From positions 1 through 27,719 of the forward strand of contig CAIVHI010000126.1 in the NCBI GenBank assembly GCA_903905685.1: a DNA stretch of 27,719 nt, given 5' to 3'. Both the position numbers and the translations under genes were made by a program. Numbering within the stretch: the stretch's first letter is position 1; every line of letters begins with the position of its first letter. The DNA comes from an uncultured Bacteroidota bacterium (GTDB lineage: Bacteria > Bacteroidota > Bacteroidia > Chitinophagales > Chitinophagaceae). The notes beneath the pieces were generated by a model. The model was not told the origin of the DNA. It made no database searches and saw only the letters and a program-made list of their open reading frames with translations. This document shows positions 1 to 6,643 of this stretch, one piece after another.

Positions 1-23
1 AATACGGTGAGCAAGAGTTTTCG

Positions 24-1508
24 TCACTCCCCACCCACCTTATTGCTGGGCTTGCTTTCATTCCAAAGCCTATCTAAGGCCGTCACTACGTAGGTGGTGT
101 TTTTGCGCTTGTCGGGGTCGGTATATTCGGTTTCCTGCTGTATGGATACGATGCGGTCGGTGCGCTCCAAGTTCACGGGTTCTTTGTCGGTAAAGCGGTA
201 CACCACATATTTCAGGGGCTCTTTCTGCGGGTTTGCGGTCGTCCATTGCAGGGTATTGCCCTTGGCTCCCGGGGCCGCCTTCAGTTGGGGTGCGGCTGGA
301 GCCACGCTGTCTATCCACTTCATGGTGGGCGGCAGGGCGGGGTATGCTGTGAAGTTGGCCGTGATGCTGTCGGCCAATGTTGGGCCAATCTTATCGAAAC
401 TCACGGCACTGTAAAAGGAATAGCCCGATGCCGGCGAGCTCTTGCGGATGTCGCGCAATTGCCACATGATTTCCTTCACCGAGTAGCGGTCGGTTTTCTC
501 GGCCAGGTGGTAAACGCCCAGACCATAATAAACATGGCGTTTGTAGGTGTGTTTGTTCCACCAGTCCAACAGCACGGTGAACGAAGCGGCATGGTTGCTG
601 TGCTCCCAATACAGTTGGGGCAGTAGGTAGTCTATCCAGCCACGCTTCATCCACAAGAGCACATCGGCATACAGGTCGTCGTAGCAGGTTTGGCCTGCGT
701 GGGTCTCCGAGCCATCGGCCGGGTCGCGGTTACTGTTGCGCCACACCCCAAACGGACTGATGCCTATCTTCACATAAGGTTTCACCTGCTTCACCGTAGT
801 GTGCAGTTGCGATATGAACAGGTTCACATTGTTGCGGCGCCACTCCTCGCGGTCGTCGCCATTGCCGTATTTCTGGTAGCTCTTGTTGTCGCCAAAGGGA
901 GTCTTGCCAATGCGGTACGGATAGAAGTAATCGTCCAAGTGCACCGCATCGATGTCGTATCGCTCCACCACATCCTTGATGATGCCTATCACATACTCCC
1001 TTGCTTCGGGTATACCGGGGTCTATGTAGCTTTTACCGCCATAGTTGATGATCCAGTTGCTGTGGCTGCGGGTGACGTGCTTGGGCGGATTGGGGTTGAT
1101 TTTGCAATCCATGAGGGCGCGAAACGGGTTGAACCAGGCATGGAATTCCATATTGCGCTTGTGTACCTCGTCTATCATGAACTGCAAAGGGTCGTAGTAA
1201 GGGAAGGGGGCTTCGCCCTGCTTGCCGGTAAGGTAGTGGCTCCACGGTTCTTTGTCAGACGGGTAGCAGGCATCGCAGCAGGGGCGAATTTGGACGATAA
1301 CGGTGTTGCACCCCAGTTTCTTCAGTTTGTCCAGCCGCTGCACAAACTGCTGTTGCTGCTCTATTGCCGGCAGCCCTTGCTTGGACGGCCAGTCTATGTT
1401 GGCCACGGTAGCTATCCAAGCAGCCCGAAACTCCCGTTTCGGCGACTGACCGAATCCGGAAGCACAGGTGAGGAGCGGAACAAGGAAAAAGAGTATAAAA
1501 CGTTTCAA
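24..1508 (-). CDS. Secreted GHL10-family (DUF187) glycoside hydrolase with C-terminal fibronectin III-like domain
   Basis: 494 aa. Residues 1-21 form a signal peptide (MKRF, hydrophobic stretch, ending near SGFGQ), so it is exported. From about residue 25 to 390 it is a GHL10/DUF187 TIM-barrel protein: the opening RAAWIATVANIDWPS, the EPWSHYLTG segment near 87-95, EFHAWFNPFR (121-130) and the acidic HLDDYFYPY (190-198, with D192 and D193) are family hallmarks. Residues about 400-490 look like a fibronectin III module (KYVVYRF ... YVVTALD). Known for the family: E. coli DigH (YddW), a GHL10 enzyme, cleaves peptide-free peptidoglycan strands. A similar envelope role is inferred here; a polysaccharide substrate is equally possible. 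Oddity: RPCCDACY at 76-83 packs three cysteines into a loop next to the predicted active-site face. It is divergent from the next gene, with its own promoter candidate. Start is the ATG directly before the signal peptide. The family is confident, the substrate is not. Confidence 0.9.
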   Translation of the reverse strand: MKRFILFFLVPLLTCASGFGQSPKREFRAAWIATVANIDWPSKQGLPAIEQQQQFVQRLDKLKKLGCNTVIVQIRPCCDACYPSDKEPWSHYLTGKQGEAPFPYYDPLQFMIDEVHKRNMEFHAWFNPFRALMDCKINPNPPKHVTRSHSNWIINYGGKSYIDPGIPEAREYVIGIIKDVVERYDIDAVHLDDYFYPYRIGKTPFGDNKSYQKYGNGDDREEWRRNNVNLFISQLHTTVKQVKPYVKIGISPFGVWRNSNRDPADGSETHAGQTCYDDLYADVLLWMKRGWIDYLLPQLYWEHSNHAASFTVLLDWWNKHTYKRHVYYGLGVYHLAEKTDRYSVKEIMWQLRDIRKSSPASGYSFYSAVSFDKIGPTLADSITANFTAYPALPPTMKWIDSVAPAAPQLKAAPGAKGNTLQWTTANPQKEPLKYVVYRFTDKEPVNLERTDRIVSIQQETEYTDPDKRKNTTYVVTALDRLWNESKPSNKVGGE

Positions 1509-1528
1509 ATCAATTACCGGTTAAAACG

Positions 1529-1558
1529 CGAATTTAGAAGGAATGTGCAAGTATCCAA
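1529..1558 (-). promoter_or_regulatory. Promoter candidate for the GHL10 gene (TTG-N19-TAAATTCG)
   Basis: Read on the minus strand, TAAATTCG (1529-1536) matches the Bacteroidota -7 box except for C in place of the third T of TTTG. A TTG (1556-1558) lies exactly 19 bases upstream, the expected place of the -33 element. The box ends 20 bases before the ATG. This is the only box in the window for which a correctly spaced -33 TTG was found. Confidence 0.5.
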
Positions 1559-1613
1559 TATCTACCTCTAAAACAAGGCGCATTTTTTGTGTCGGGAAAT
1601 GCAGGCCTATCGC

Positions 1614-1621
1614 TAACTTTG
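1614..1621 (+). promoter_or_regulatory. -7 box candidate TAACTTTG for the rhodanese-thioredoxin gene
   Basis: TAACTTTG fits TAnnTTTG exactly and ends 29 bases before the ATG at 1651. No correctly spaced -33 TTTG is visible; the nearest TTG is 24 bases upstream. Its position argues against the upstream TTG start at 1633, which would fall almost on the expected transcript start. Confidence 0.45.
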
Positions 1622-1650
1622 ATACCTGTTAGTTGTCCTTCAAACATTGT

Positions 1651-2385
1651 ATGATGAGAGCACTCCATTTTTTGGCCGTCCTATTTCTACTTTCCGTATG
1701 CACGTCTTGCGGCAACAATGCCGCTACCGCACAGACCGCAGGCATCAAAGAATCGATATCGGTAGACGACTTTGAGAAGAAGCTTGGTGCAACCCCCAAT
1801 GCCCAGCTCATAGATGTGCGCACGCCCGAGGAATTTGCATCGGGCCACGTAAAGAACGCAGTCAACATCAACTACAACGCACCCGATTTTGCCGAGAAAG
1901 TATCCCGGCTCGACAAGTCGAAACCCGTATTGTTGTATTGCCTGTCAGGTGGGCGTAGTGGGGCCGCGGCCACCAAGATGCAGGAAATGGGGTTTGCTGC
2001 AACCTATAATATGGCCGGCGGTATGATGAAGTGGCGTGGTGCCGGCAAGCCGGTAGATATGGCAACCGATGCCCCGAAGGCCGGCGGCCTTTCGGTAGCC
2101 GACTTCGAGCACGTAACCGCCGGGCCGGGATATGTGTTGGTAGACTTTGGTGCCAAGTGGTGCGAACCCTGCAAAAAGATGATGCCCCACTTGGAGCAAC
2201 TTGCCGAAGAGAAGAAAGGCGCGTTCAAGCTCATTAAGGTAGATGTGGACGAGAATAAGGCCCTGGTCGATTCCAAAAGCATATTGAGCATCCCCCGGCT
2301 CGAACTCTATAAAGACGGCAAGCGCGTATGGAGTCATGATGGCTACATCGAGATGGATAAGCTGGTTCAGGAGACCGGATTATAG
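1651..2385 (+). CDS. Lipoprotein with fused rhodanese and thioredoxin domains
   Basis: 244 aa. The N terminus MMRALHFLAVLFLLSVCTSC is a lipoprotein-type signal with the probable lipidated cysteine at C20, so the protein should sit in the periplasm on a membrane. Residues about 36-135 are a rhodanese domain: LIDVRTPEEF followed by the active loop YCLSGGRS with catalytic C97. Residues about 145-244 are a thioredoxin fold: WCEPC at 170-174 (C171, C174) and the cis-proline SIP (P215). All catalytic residues are present in both halves. Known: rhodaneses form persulfides and thioredoxins reduce disulfides or persulfides. Inference: the fusion hands sulfane sulfur or disulfides between adjacent domains in periplasmic thiol or sulfur handling. 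The ATG at 1651 is chosen over an upstream TTG because it opens a clean signal peptide; the ATG at 1654 is an equal alternative. Divergent from the GHL10 gene. Confidence 0.9.
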   Translation: MMRALHFLAVLFLLSVCTSCGNNAATAQTAGIKESISVDDFEKKLGATPNAQLIDVRTPEEFASGHVKNAVNINYNAPDFAEKVSRLDKSKPVLLYCLSGGRSGAAATKMQEMGFAATYNMAGGMMKWRGAGKPVDMATDAPKAGGLSVADFEHVTAGPGYVLVDFGAKWCEPCKKMMPHLEQLAEEKKGAFKLIKVDVDENKALVDSKSILSIPRLELYKDGKRVWSHDGYIEMDKLVQETGL

Positions 2386-2465
2386 GTAAAGCCGTGTCGC
2401 CCCTCACAAAAATGTTGATTGTGAAAGGTTCGGACATTGGAATTTAAGGAAAAAAATAATCTGAT

Positions 2466-3539
2466 ATGTCGCTGCTTTTTTCGCCTTTCCACTTGCGGGG
2501 CATCATTTTGAAGAACCGCATTGTGGTTTCGCCCATGTGCCAATACGCTGCTGTAGATGGATTGGCCAACGATTGGCATTTGGTGCACTTGGGTAGCCGT
2601 GCCGTAGGTGGTGCTGCACTGGTGCTTACCGAGGCCGTAGCCGTGGAGCCCAAGGGACGCATCTCTCCCGCCGATTTAGGTTTGTGGAATGACGGGCAGA
2701 TTGAGCCATTGCGGCGCATCACCCGATTTATAGAAAGCCAAGGTGCAGTGCCCGGCATTCAGCTTGCGCACGCGGGCCGCAAAGCCAGTGTGATGCCGCC
2801 TTGGATGGGCGATTCCCCCGTTACTCTTGCCGAAGGCGGCTGGGTGCCCGTGGGCCCCACCGACGAGCCTTTTCAACCCGACGGCCTCAGGCCAATGGCA
2901 TTGTGCACCGACGAGATTGCCGAGTTGGTGGCTGCATTTGGGGCGGCAGCCTCCCGAGCCTGTAGGGCCGGTTTCAAAGTCATAGAGATACACGGTGCCC
3001 ACGGCTACTTGGTGAACGAATTTATGTCGCCATTGGTAAATAAACGAACCGACGAATATGGGGCCAGCTTCGAAAACCGCCTCCGGTTTTTGAAGGAGGT
3101 TGTGGCAGCCATACGCAGCAATATCCCAACAGACATGCCATTGCTGCTGCGAATTTCGGCAAGTGACTGGCATGAAGACGGTTGGCAAGTGTCTGACTCT
3201 GTGCGGCTGGGACATATGGCCGCCGAAATGGGTATCGACCTAATCGACTGTTCATCGGGTGGGAGCATTCCCGGTGTCAAGATCCCCGCCAAGCCCAACT
3301 GCCAGGTGCCGTTTGCCGAAGAAGTGCGGAAGGCCGGAATTCCAACGGGTGCCGTGGGCATTATAGTAAACGCCCAACAGGCAGAAGAAATTTTGGAGCA
3401 AGGTTGCGCCGACCTCATTTTTATGGCTCGAGAGTTGCTTCGTAATCCCTACTTCCCCCTCGCGGCCGCTGCGGAGCTTGGCGATGAAGTGGCTTGGCCG
3501 GTTCAATATGAACGTGCAAAGCGGGTGGTGAAGAAGTAA
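2466..3539 (+). CDS. Old yellow enzyme family NADH:flavin oxidoreductase, YqjM/NamA class
   Basis: 357 aa cytoplasmic FMN TIM-barrel enzyme with no signal peptide. The start LFSPFHLRGIILKNRIVVSP and the PMCQY motif with C25 and Y27 place it in the YqjM/NamA (thermophilic-like) class, in which that cysteine tunes the flavin. The substrate-binding pair is in EIHGAHGY (H176, H179, with Y181), followed by NEFMSP. R229 in LLLRIS and the GAVGII and FMARELLRNPYFP segments contact FMN phosphate in relatives. Family activity: NAD(P)H-dependent reduction of activated C=C bonds in enones or maleimides, or of nitro compounds. The physiological substrate is usually unknown and is not indicated here. Length is slightly above the roughly 340 of B. 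subtilis YqjM. It lies 80 bases after the rhodanese-thioredoxin gene with no terminator visible, so co-transcription is possible. Confidence 0.93.
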   Translation: MSLLFSPFHLRGIILKNRIVVSPMCQYAAVDGLANDWHLVHLGSRAVGGAALVLTEAVAVEPKGRISPADLGLWNDGQIEPLRRITRFIESQGAVPGIQLAHAGRKASVMPPWMGDSPVTLAEGGWVPVGPTDEPFQPDGLRPMALCTDEIAELVAAFGAAASRACRAGFKVIEIHGAHGYLVNEFMSPLVNKRTDEYGASFENRLRFLKEVVAAIRSNIPTDMPLLLRISASDWHEDGWQVSDSVRLGHMAAEMGIDLIDCSSGGSIPGVKIPAKPNCQVPFAEEVRKAGIPTGAVGIIVNAQQAEEILEQGCADLIFMARELLRNPYFPLAAAAELGDEVAWPVQYERAKRVVKK

Positions 3540-3631
3540 TTGCGTGCATTGGCGCCGGTTGTGGAAGTGAATTCTGAGGGTGATTGTCGCGAATAGCCTA
3601 CACGCGCTCGGCATTTGCCGAAAGCATGAAT

Positions 3632-3639
3632 TACTTTTG
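3632..3639 (+). promoter_or_regulatory. -7 box candidate TACTTTTG
   Basis: TACTTTTG matches TAnnTTTG and ends 23 bases before the ATG at 3663. The nearest upstream TTTG (3614-3617) is only 14 bases away, shorter than the usual spacing of about 19. The rest of the 3540-3662 gap shows no terminator. Confidence 0.4.
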
Positions 3640-3662
3640 CCACAAATAAAGGAAATCAAAAA

Positions 3663-4547
3663 ATGACCAGACGCCCTTTCGGAAAACTCTCCATTGCGGT
3701 TTTGATACTCGTGGGTTGGTCCTGCGGTATGTCCAAGCATGCCAAGACGGGCAATGCTGCTCCCGGGGTATGGGCCGCTCAGCCGGTAGATATCGATGGT
3801 GACAGCAAGGAATGGCCCTCGCCCTATCCCAACTACGATGCAAAAGGCAGGATGGCCTATGCCACATCTAACGATAACGACTACCTGTATGTAACGATGG
3901 AGACGGGCGATGAGCTGACCCAAATCAAGGTGCTCAAGAACGGCCTCACGATGTCGATTGATACAGGTGGCGGAAAATCGCCCCAATTCATCATCAATTA
4001 CCCCATGCCCAACGACAACAGCACTTTCGACATGACGAAGGCCGACATGAAGGTGAAGAATAATGAATATGGCGGGGTGCCGAGCAAGCAGCAGTTCCAA
4101 AAGCTGAAGAAGGGCGTAGATGCCGCTACGCAATATGCGCTGGAAGGCTTCGGATCATGTTCGGGAGGATACAATGTAAACCAAACCGCTCCTTGCGGCG
4201 TTAAAGTCAGGCTGGGTTTGGATGCATATGGAGAATTGGTTTGGGAAGCCGCCATTCCGTTGAAAGCCCTATACGGCACTACGGAAACAAAGCCGGGCGC
4301 ACGCACCCCTGTGTCGGTATGCTTTGCAACCAAGGGGATGAAAAAGCCCGATGCCAAGACCGATGAAAGCAGTTCGACGAACATGGCCAGCAACGGTATG
4401 TCGGGTTCGGGCATGAACAACCCCGGCATGAGGGGTGGCAATGCGCGACGCAATACGGGGGTGAAGTCGGCGGCAGAAGACCCTATGGCTCACTTATATG
4501 AGAGTACCAAGACGTGGAAGTTCTTCCGCCTGGCCGATAAACCCTGA
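3663..4547 (+). CDS. Putative lipoprotein with CBM9/DOMON-like domain and Met-rich pentad repeat
   Basis: 294 aa, not recognised as a named family. The N terminus ends in VGWSC with C21 as the likely lipidation site. Residues about 37-105 (VDIDGDSKEWPSP, then AYATSNDNDYLYVTMETGD, then SIDTGGG) resemble the CBM9-like beta-sandwich found in many Bacteroidota surface and periplasmic proteins. This resemblance is by pattern only. Two cysteines (GSCSGG and APCG) may pair. Residues 241-260 are a perfect pentad series with Met at positions 241, 246, 251 and 256 (Met-x3-Gly three times, then MRGGN), followed by a basic NARRN stretch. The C terminus (HLYESTKTWKFFRLADKP) is compact again. Neighbours give no clear pathway. 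Function unknown; ligand binding at the cell envelope is the most that can be inferred. Confidence 0.75.
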   Translation: MTRRPFGKLSIAVLILVGWSCGMSKHAKTGNAAPGVWAAQPVDIDGDSKEWPSPYPNYDAKGRMAYATSNDNDYLYVTMETGDELTQIKVLKNGLTMSIDTGGGKSPQFIINYPMPNDNSTFDMTKADMKVKNNEYGGVPSKQQFQKLKKGVDAATQYALEGFGSCSGGYNVNQTAPCGVKVRLGLDAYGELVWEAAIPLKALYGTTETKPGARTPVSVCFATKGMKKPDAKTDESSSTNMASNGMSGSGMNNPGMRGGNARRNTGVKSAAEDPMAHLYESTKTWKFFRLADKP

Positions 4548-4579
4548 TTGCAGTAAAGCATAACCACCGGCAACAGGTT

Positions 4580-5233
4580 TTGGGGCAGTTCATCGATATT
4601 CATTCCCATCCACCAGGCCACCGTGAGCCGGGTACTTTGACTGTAGTCAGCCGGTATGACGGTTTCGAGGAGATGGCGGTTAGTTCCGGTCTTTATTCAG
4701 TCGGTCTGCATCCATGGCATTTAACCCACGCGCATGCACAGTGGGATGCATTCGCGCTGGTGGCGAGGCATAGCCATGTGGTTGCAGTGGGTGAGTGTGG
4801 GCTCGACCGTCTGTGCACCACGCCTTGGGTGCTACAGCAGGAGCTGTTTGCCGCCCAAGTAGACTTGGCGGGCCGGCTAGGCAAGCCGCTCATCATTCAT
4901 TGCGTTAGGGCTTTTGGCGAGTGCCTCGCCATGTTGAAGCCCGCCGCTGTGCCGTTTGTGGTTCATGGGTTCAATCGGAATGAGCAAATAGCACGGCAGG
5001 TGCTTGATGCGGGTGGCGCCCTATCGTTTGGTGCCGCAGTGCTGCGCAACCCTCTTCGCTTGGCGGAGGTGGTGAGGCTGGTGCCCGACGACCGCCTTTT
5101 CTTGGAGACCGATGAAGCCCATCTTGCGGTGTCGGCGATTTACACGGCCGTTGCTGCCATAAGGAATACCCAAAAGGAAGCACTTATTTTGCAGATAGAA
5201 TCGAATTTCAACGCTATTTTCAAGTTGCCATGA
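4580..5233 (+). CDS. TatD-family metal-dependent hydrolase (short form)
   Basis: 217 aa, shorter than the usual 255-265 of TatD proteins. All metal-site residues can be seen: FIDIHSHP (H8, H10), the glutamate of VGECGLDR (E72), IIHCVRA (H107), FVVHGFN (H129) and the late aspartate of LETDEAH (D178). Known: TatD proteins are cytoplasmic metal-dependent nucleases/phosphoesterases of the amidohydrolase fold. The start is a TTG at 4580; no ATG or GTG exists in frame between the preceding gene's stop and the metal motif, and the motif follows within five residues, so the start must lie here. The 3' end overlaps the next start by ATGA, which suggests translational coupling to the TcdA homologue. 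The short length reflects reduced loops, not loss of catalytic residues. Confidence 0.88.
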   Translation: MGQFIDIHSHPPGHREPGTLTVVSRYDGFEEMAVSSGLYSVGLHPWHLTHAHAQWDAFALVARHSHVVAVGECGLDRLCTTPWVLQQELFAAQVDLAGRLGKPLIIHCVRAFGECLAMLKPAAVPFVVHGFNRNEQIARQVLDAGGALSFGAAVLRNPLRLAEVVRLVPDDRLFLETDEAHLAVSAIYTAVAAIRNTQKEALILQIESNFNAIFKLP

Positions 5234-5952
5234 ATGATACAGCCTGGTTGGGGCGCACCGAATTACTGGTAGGGCGCACCCGGCTCGAAAAACTGATGAA
5301 CGCCCATGTGCTCATAGTGGGGATGGGTGGGGTAGGCTCATTTGCGGCCGAGTTTGTGTGTAGGGCAGGTGTGGGCCGCATGACCATTATAGACGGTGAC
5401 GTTGTAGACCCTACCAACCGCAACCGCCAGTTGCCCGCCTTGGCCACCACTCATGGACAGTCTAAAGCAGCGTTGATGGGGGAAAGGCTCCTTCAAATCA
5501 ATCCGGAGTTGAACCTTACCGTGCTGCGGGAGTTTGTTATGCCGGACCGTGTGAACAGCCTCTTGGATGGCGAGCCGGACTACGTAATAGACGCGATAGA
5601 CAGCCTCACCCCCAAAATCACGTTTATCCGTGCGGCAGCCGAGCGCGGGCTTAAAATAGTGAGTTCCATGGGTGCCGGTGCTCGTCTGGACCCTACCCAA
5701 GTAACGATAGCCGATTTGGCAAAGACCTACAATTGCCCTTTCGCCCAGCAAGTGCGCAAACAATTGAAACCCTATGGCATCCGTACAGGAATCAAGGCCG
5801 TGTTTTCGCCGGAGCCCATTATCAAGGAATCGTTGATGATGGTTGAAGGAGCGATGTTCAAGAGGTCGGCCTATGGCACCATTTCTTATCTGCCTGCCAC
5901 CTTCGGGGCTGCGGCGGCCTCGGTCGTTGTGCGGGAAATTGTCGAGTTGTAA
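5230..5952 (+). CDS. tcdA: tRNA threonylcarbamoyladenosine dehydratase (TcdA/CsdL, E1-like ThiF family)
   Basis: 240 aa. It is an E1-like adenylating protein: nucleotide loop GMGGVGS at 31-37, MTIIDGDVVDPTNRNRQ at 51-67 with the conserved D-NRNRQ signature, K79, and YVIDAIDSLTPK (D120, D123). The motif order, absence of a second domain and length match TcdA, which uses ATP to dehydrate t6A37 of ANN-decoding tRNAs to the cyclic ct6A form. E. coli TcdA is about 268 aa. The start overlaps the TatD gene's stop by four bases. No terminator follows immediately; the first hairpin with a T run is at 6116-6144. Alternatives are other ThiF/MoeB-like enzymes, but there is no rhodanese tail or sulfur-carrier gene beside it. 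Confidence 0.9.
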   Translation: MNDTAWLGRTELLVGRTRLEKLMNAHVLIVGMGGVGSFAAEFVCRAGVGRMTIIDGDVVDPTNRNRQLPALATTHGQSKAALMGERLLQINPELNLTVLREFVMPDRVNSLLDGEPDYVIDAIDSLTPKITFIRAAAERGLKIVSSMGAGARLDPTQVTIADLAKTYNCPFAQQVRKQLKPYGIRTGIKAVFSPEPIIKESLMMVEGAMFKRSAYGTISYLPATFGAAAASVVVREIVEL

Positions 5953-6083
5953 TATGGGTATTTCCGGCATCAACGGCTGTTTTTCGGGTGTTTGTATTTT
6001 GGGTAAAAGATTAATCTATTGTTATTTGTGACGGTTGCATAAGCTATTGCCTGATTTTTACACTTCTAACGCCCAACCTTTCT

Positions 6084-6104
6084 TAATTTTGCGAAATATA
6101 TTTG
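6084..6104 (+). promoter_or_regulatory. Two tandem -7 box candidates (TAATTTTG, TATATTTG)
   Basis: TAATTTTG (6084-6091) and TATATTTG (6097-6104) both fit TAnnTTTG, 13 bases apart. Any transcript from them would enter the hairpin at 6116-6144 almost at once. No clear -33 TTTG at the right spacing. Confidence 0.35.
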
Positions 6105-6115
6105 CATGTTTTTGC

Positions 6116-6144
6116 AACTGGTTTTGGAAAAAAACCGGTTTTTT
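6116..6144 (+). terminator. Terminator-like hairpin, AACTGGTTTT / AAAACCGGTT then T run
   Basis: The left arm 6116-6125 and right arm 6131-6140 form a 10-bp stem with one G-U wobble and a 5-base loop, followed by an uninterrupted run of T to 6144. It could end the TatD/TcdA transcript or stop a short transcript from the -7 boxes just upstream. Confidence 0.6.
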
Positions 6145-6157
6145 CGGATAAAATTAT

Positions 6158-6165
6158 TATATTCG
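6158..6165 (+). promoter_or_regulatory. -7 box candidate TATATTCG for the response-regulator operon
   Basis: TATATTCG lies just downstream of the hairpin and 71 bases before the receiver gene's ATG. It has the same TAnnTTCG form as the boxes before the GHL10 and small barrel genes. It is the best-placed promoter for the 6237-13783 block because it avoids the terminator. Confidence 0.35.
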
Positions 6166-6236
6166 TGCAAAATACCTTCCCGATGAAACTTGTCAAACTA
6201 GACCGTTGAGACGGGGAATTTATTTTAAATCAGTGT

Positions 6237-6623
6237 ATGGCTAATATATTAGTTGTTGAGGATGATGAAATTATGTTGAAGGCCATTAAAAACATCTTGA
6301 GTAAAGATGGTTATAATGTGATTTTGGCAAAAAACGGGAAGGAGGCATTCGACAAATTGGAGCATGCCGATTACGACCTCGTTTTGTCTGACCTCATGAT
6401 GCCTTATGCCAACGGACTGGAAGTGATCAGTCGGCTACGAAACGACCCGGCGAAAAAACACGTCAGCATCATCATCGTGTCGTCTGTTGGGAATGAAGAA
6501 ACCATAACGGAAGCCTTCAGGCTAGGTGCAGATGATTATCTGAAAAAGCCCATTATGGCCGGCGAATTGCTGATCAGGATACGTAAACTGTTGGCCAACA
6601 GGACGGTAAGGCATAGTTTGTAA
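6237..6623 (+). CDS. Stand-alone response regulator receiver protein (CheY-like)
   Basis: 128 aa with only a receiver domain: acidic pocket ED-D (VVEDDE, D9 and D10), phospho-acceptor D52 in LVLSDLMMPYANG, switch serine in IIIVSSVG (82-83), and the KP pair in DDYLKKPI (K104, P105). No DNA-binding, enzymatic or PilZ output domain follows, so it must act by binding a partner. No histidine kinase is present in the window. The next gene, a membrane HEAT-repeat protein, starts 20 bases downstream and is the obvious candidate partner; the four genes after that are the glycosyltransferases and the outer-membrane protein. Inference: phosphorylation controls assembly or activity of the secretion block, in the way single-domain receivers control flagellar or twitching machines. 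The start ATG follows an AT-rich leader without a Shine-Dalgarno sequence. Confidence 0.93.
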   Translation: MANILVVEDDEIMLKAIKNILSKDGYNVILAKNGKEAFDKLEHADYDLVLSDLMMPYANGLEVISRLRNDPAKKHVSIIIVSSVGNEETITEAFRLGADDYLKKPIMAGELLIRIRKLLANRTVRHSL

Positions 6624-6643
6624 ACAAAAAACGCTTTCGGTAG

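Larger units (their letters stand above)
5953..6236 (+). other. 284-base AT-rich intergenic region with terminator-like hairpin and several -7 boxes
   Basis: No gene is credible here. From left to right it holds two tandem -7 candidates (6084-6091 and 6097-6104), a hairpin with T run (6116-6144), a third -7 candidate TATATTCG (6158-6165), and an eight-codon frame (ATG 6183 to TGA 6209, peptide MKLVKLDR) lying between that box and the response-regulator start. It separates the TatD/TcdA pair from the polysaccharide-type block. Confidence 0.6.

Noticed and set aside
690..1571. Long open frame on the plus strand opposite the GHL10 gene
   Set aside because: The minus-strand frame has a signal peptide and family motifs. 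The plus-strand product shows no recognisable domain and is a shadow of high-GC third positions.
3252..4133. 293-codon minus-strand frame across the OYE and lipoprotein genes
   Set aside because: It spans two well-supported plus-strand genes and their intergenic promoter; its product has no motif.
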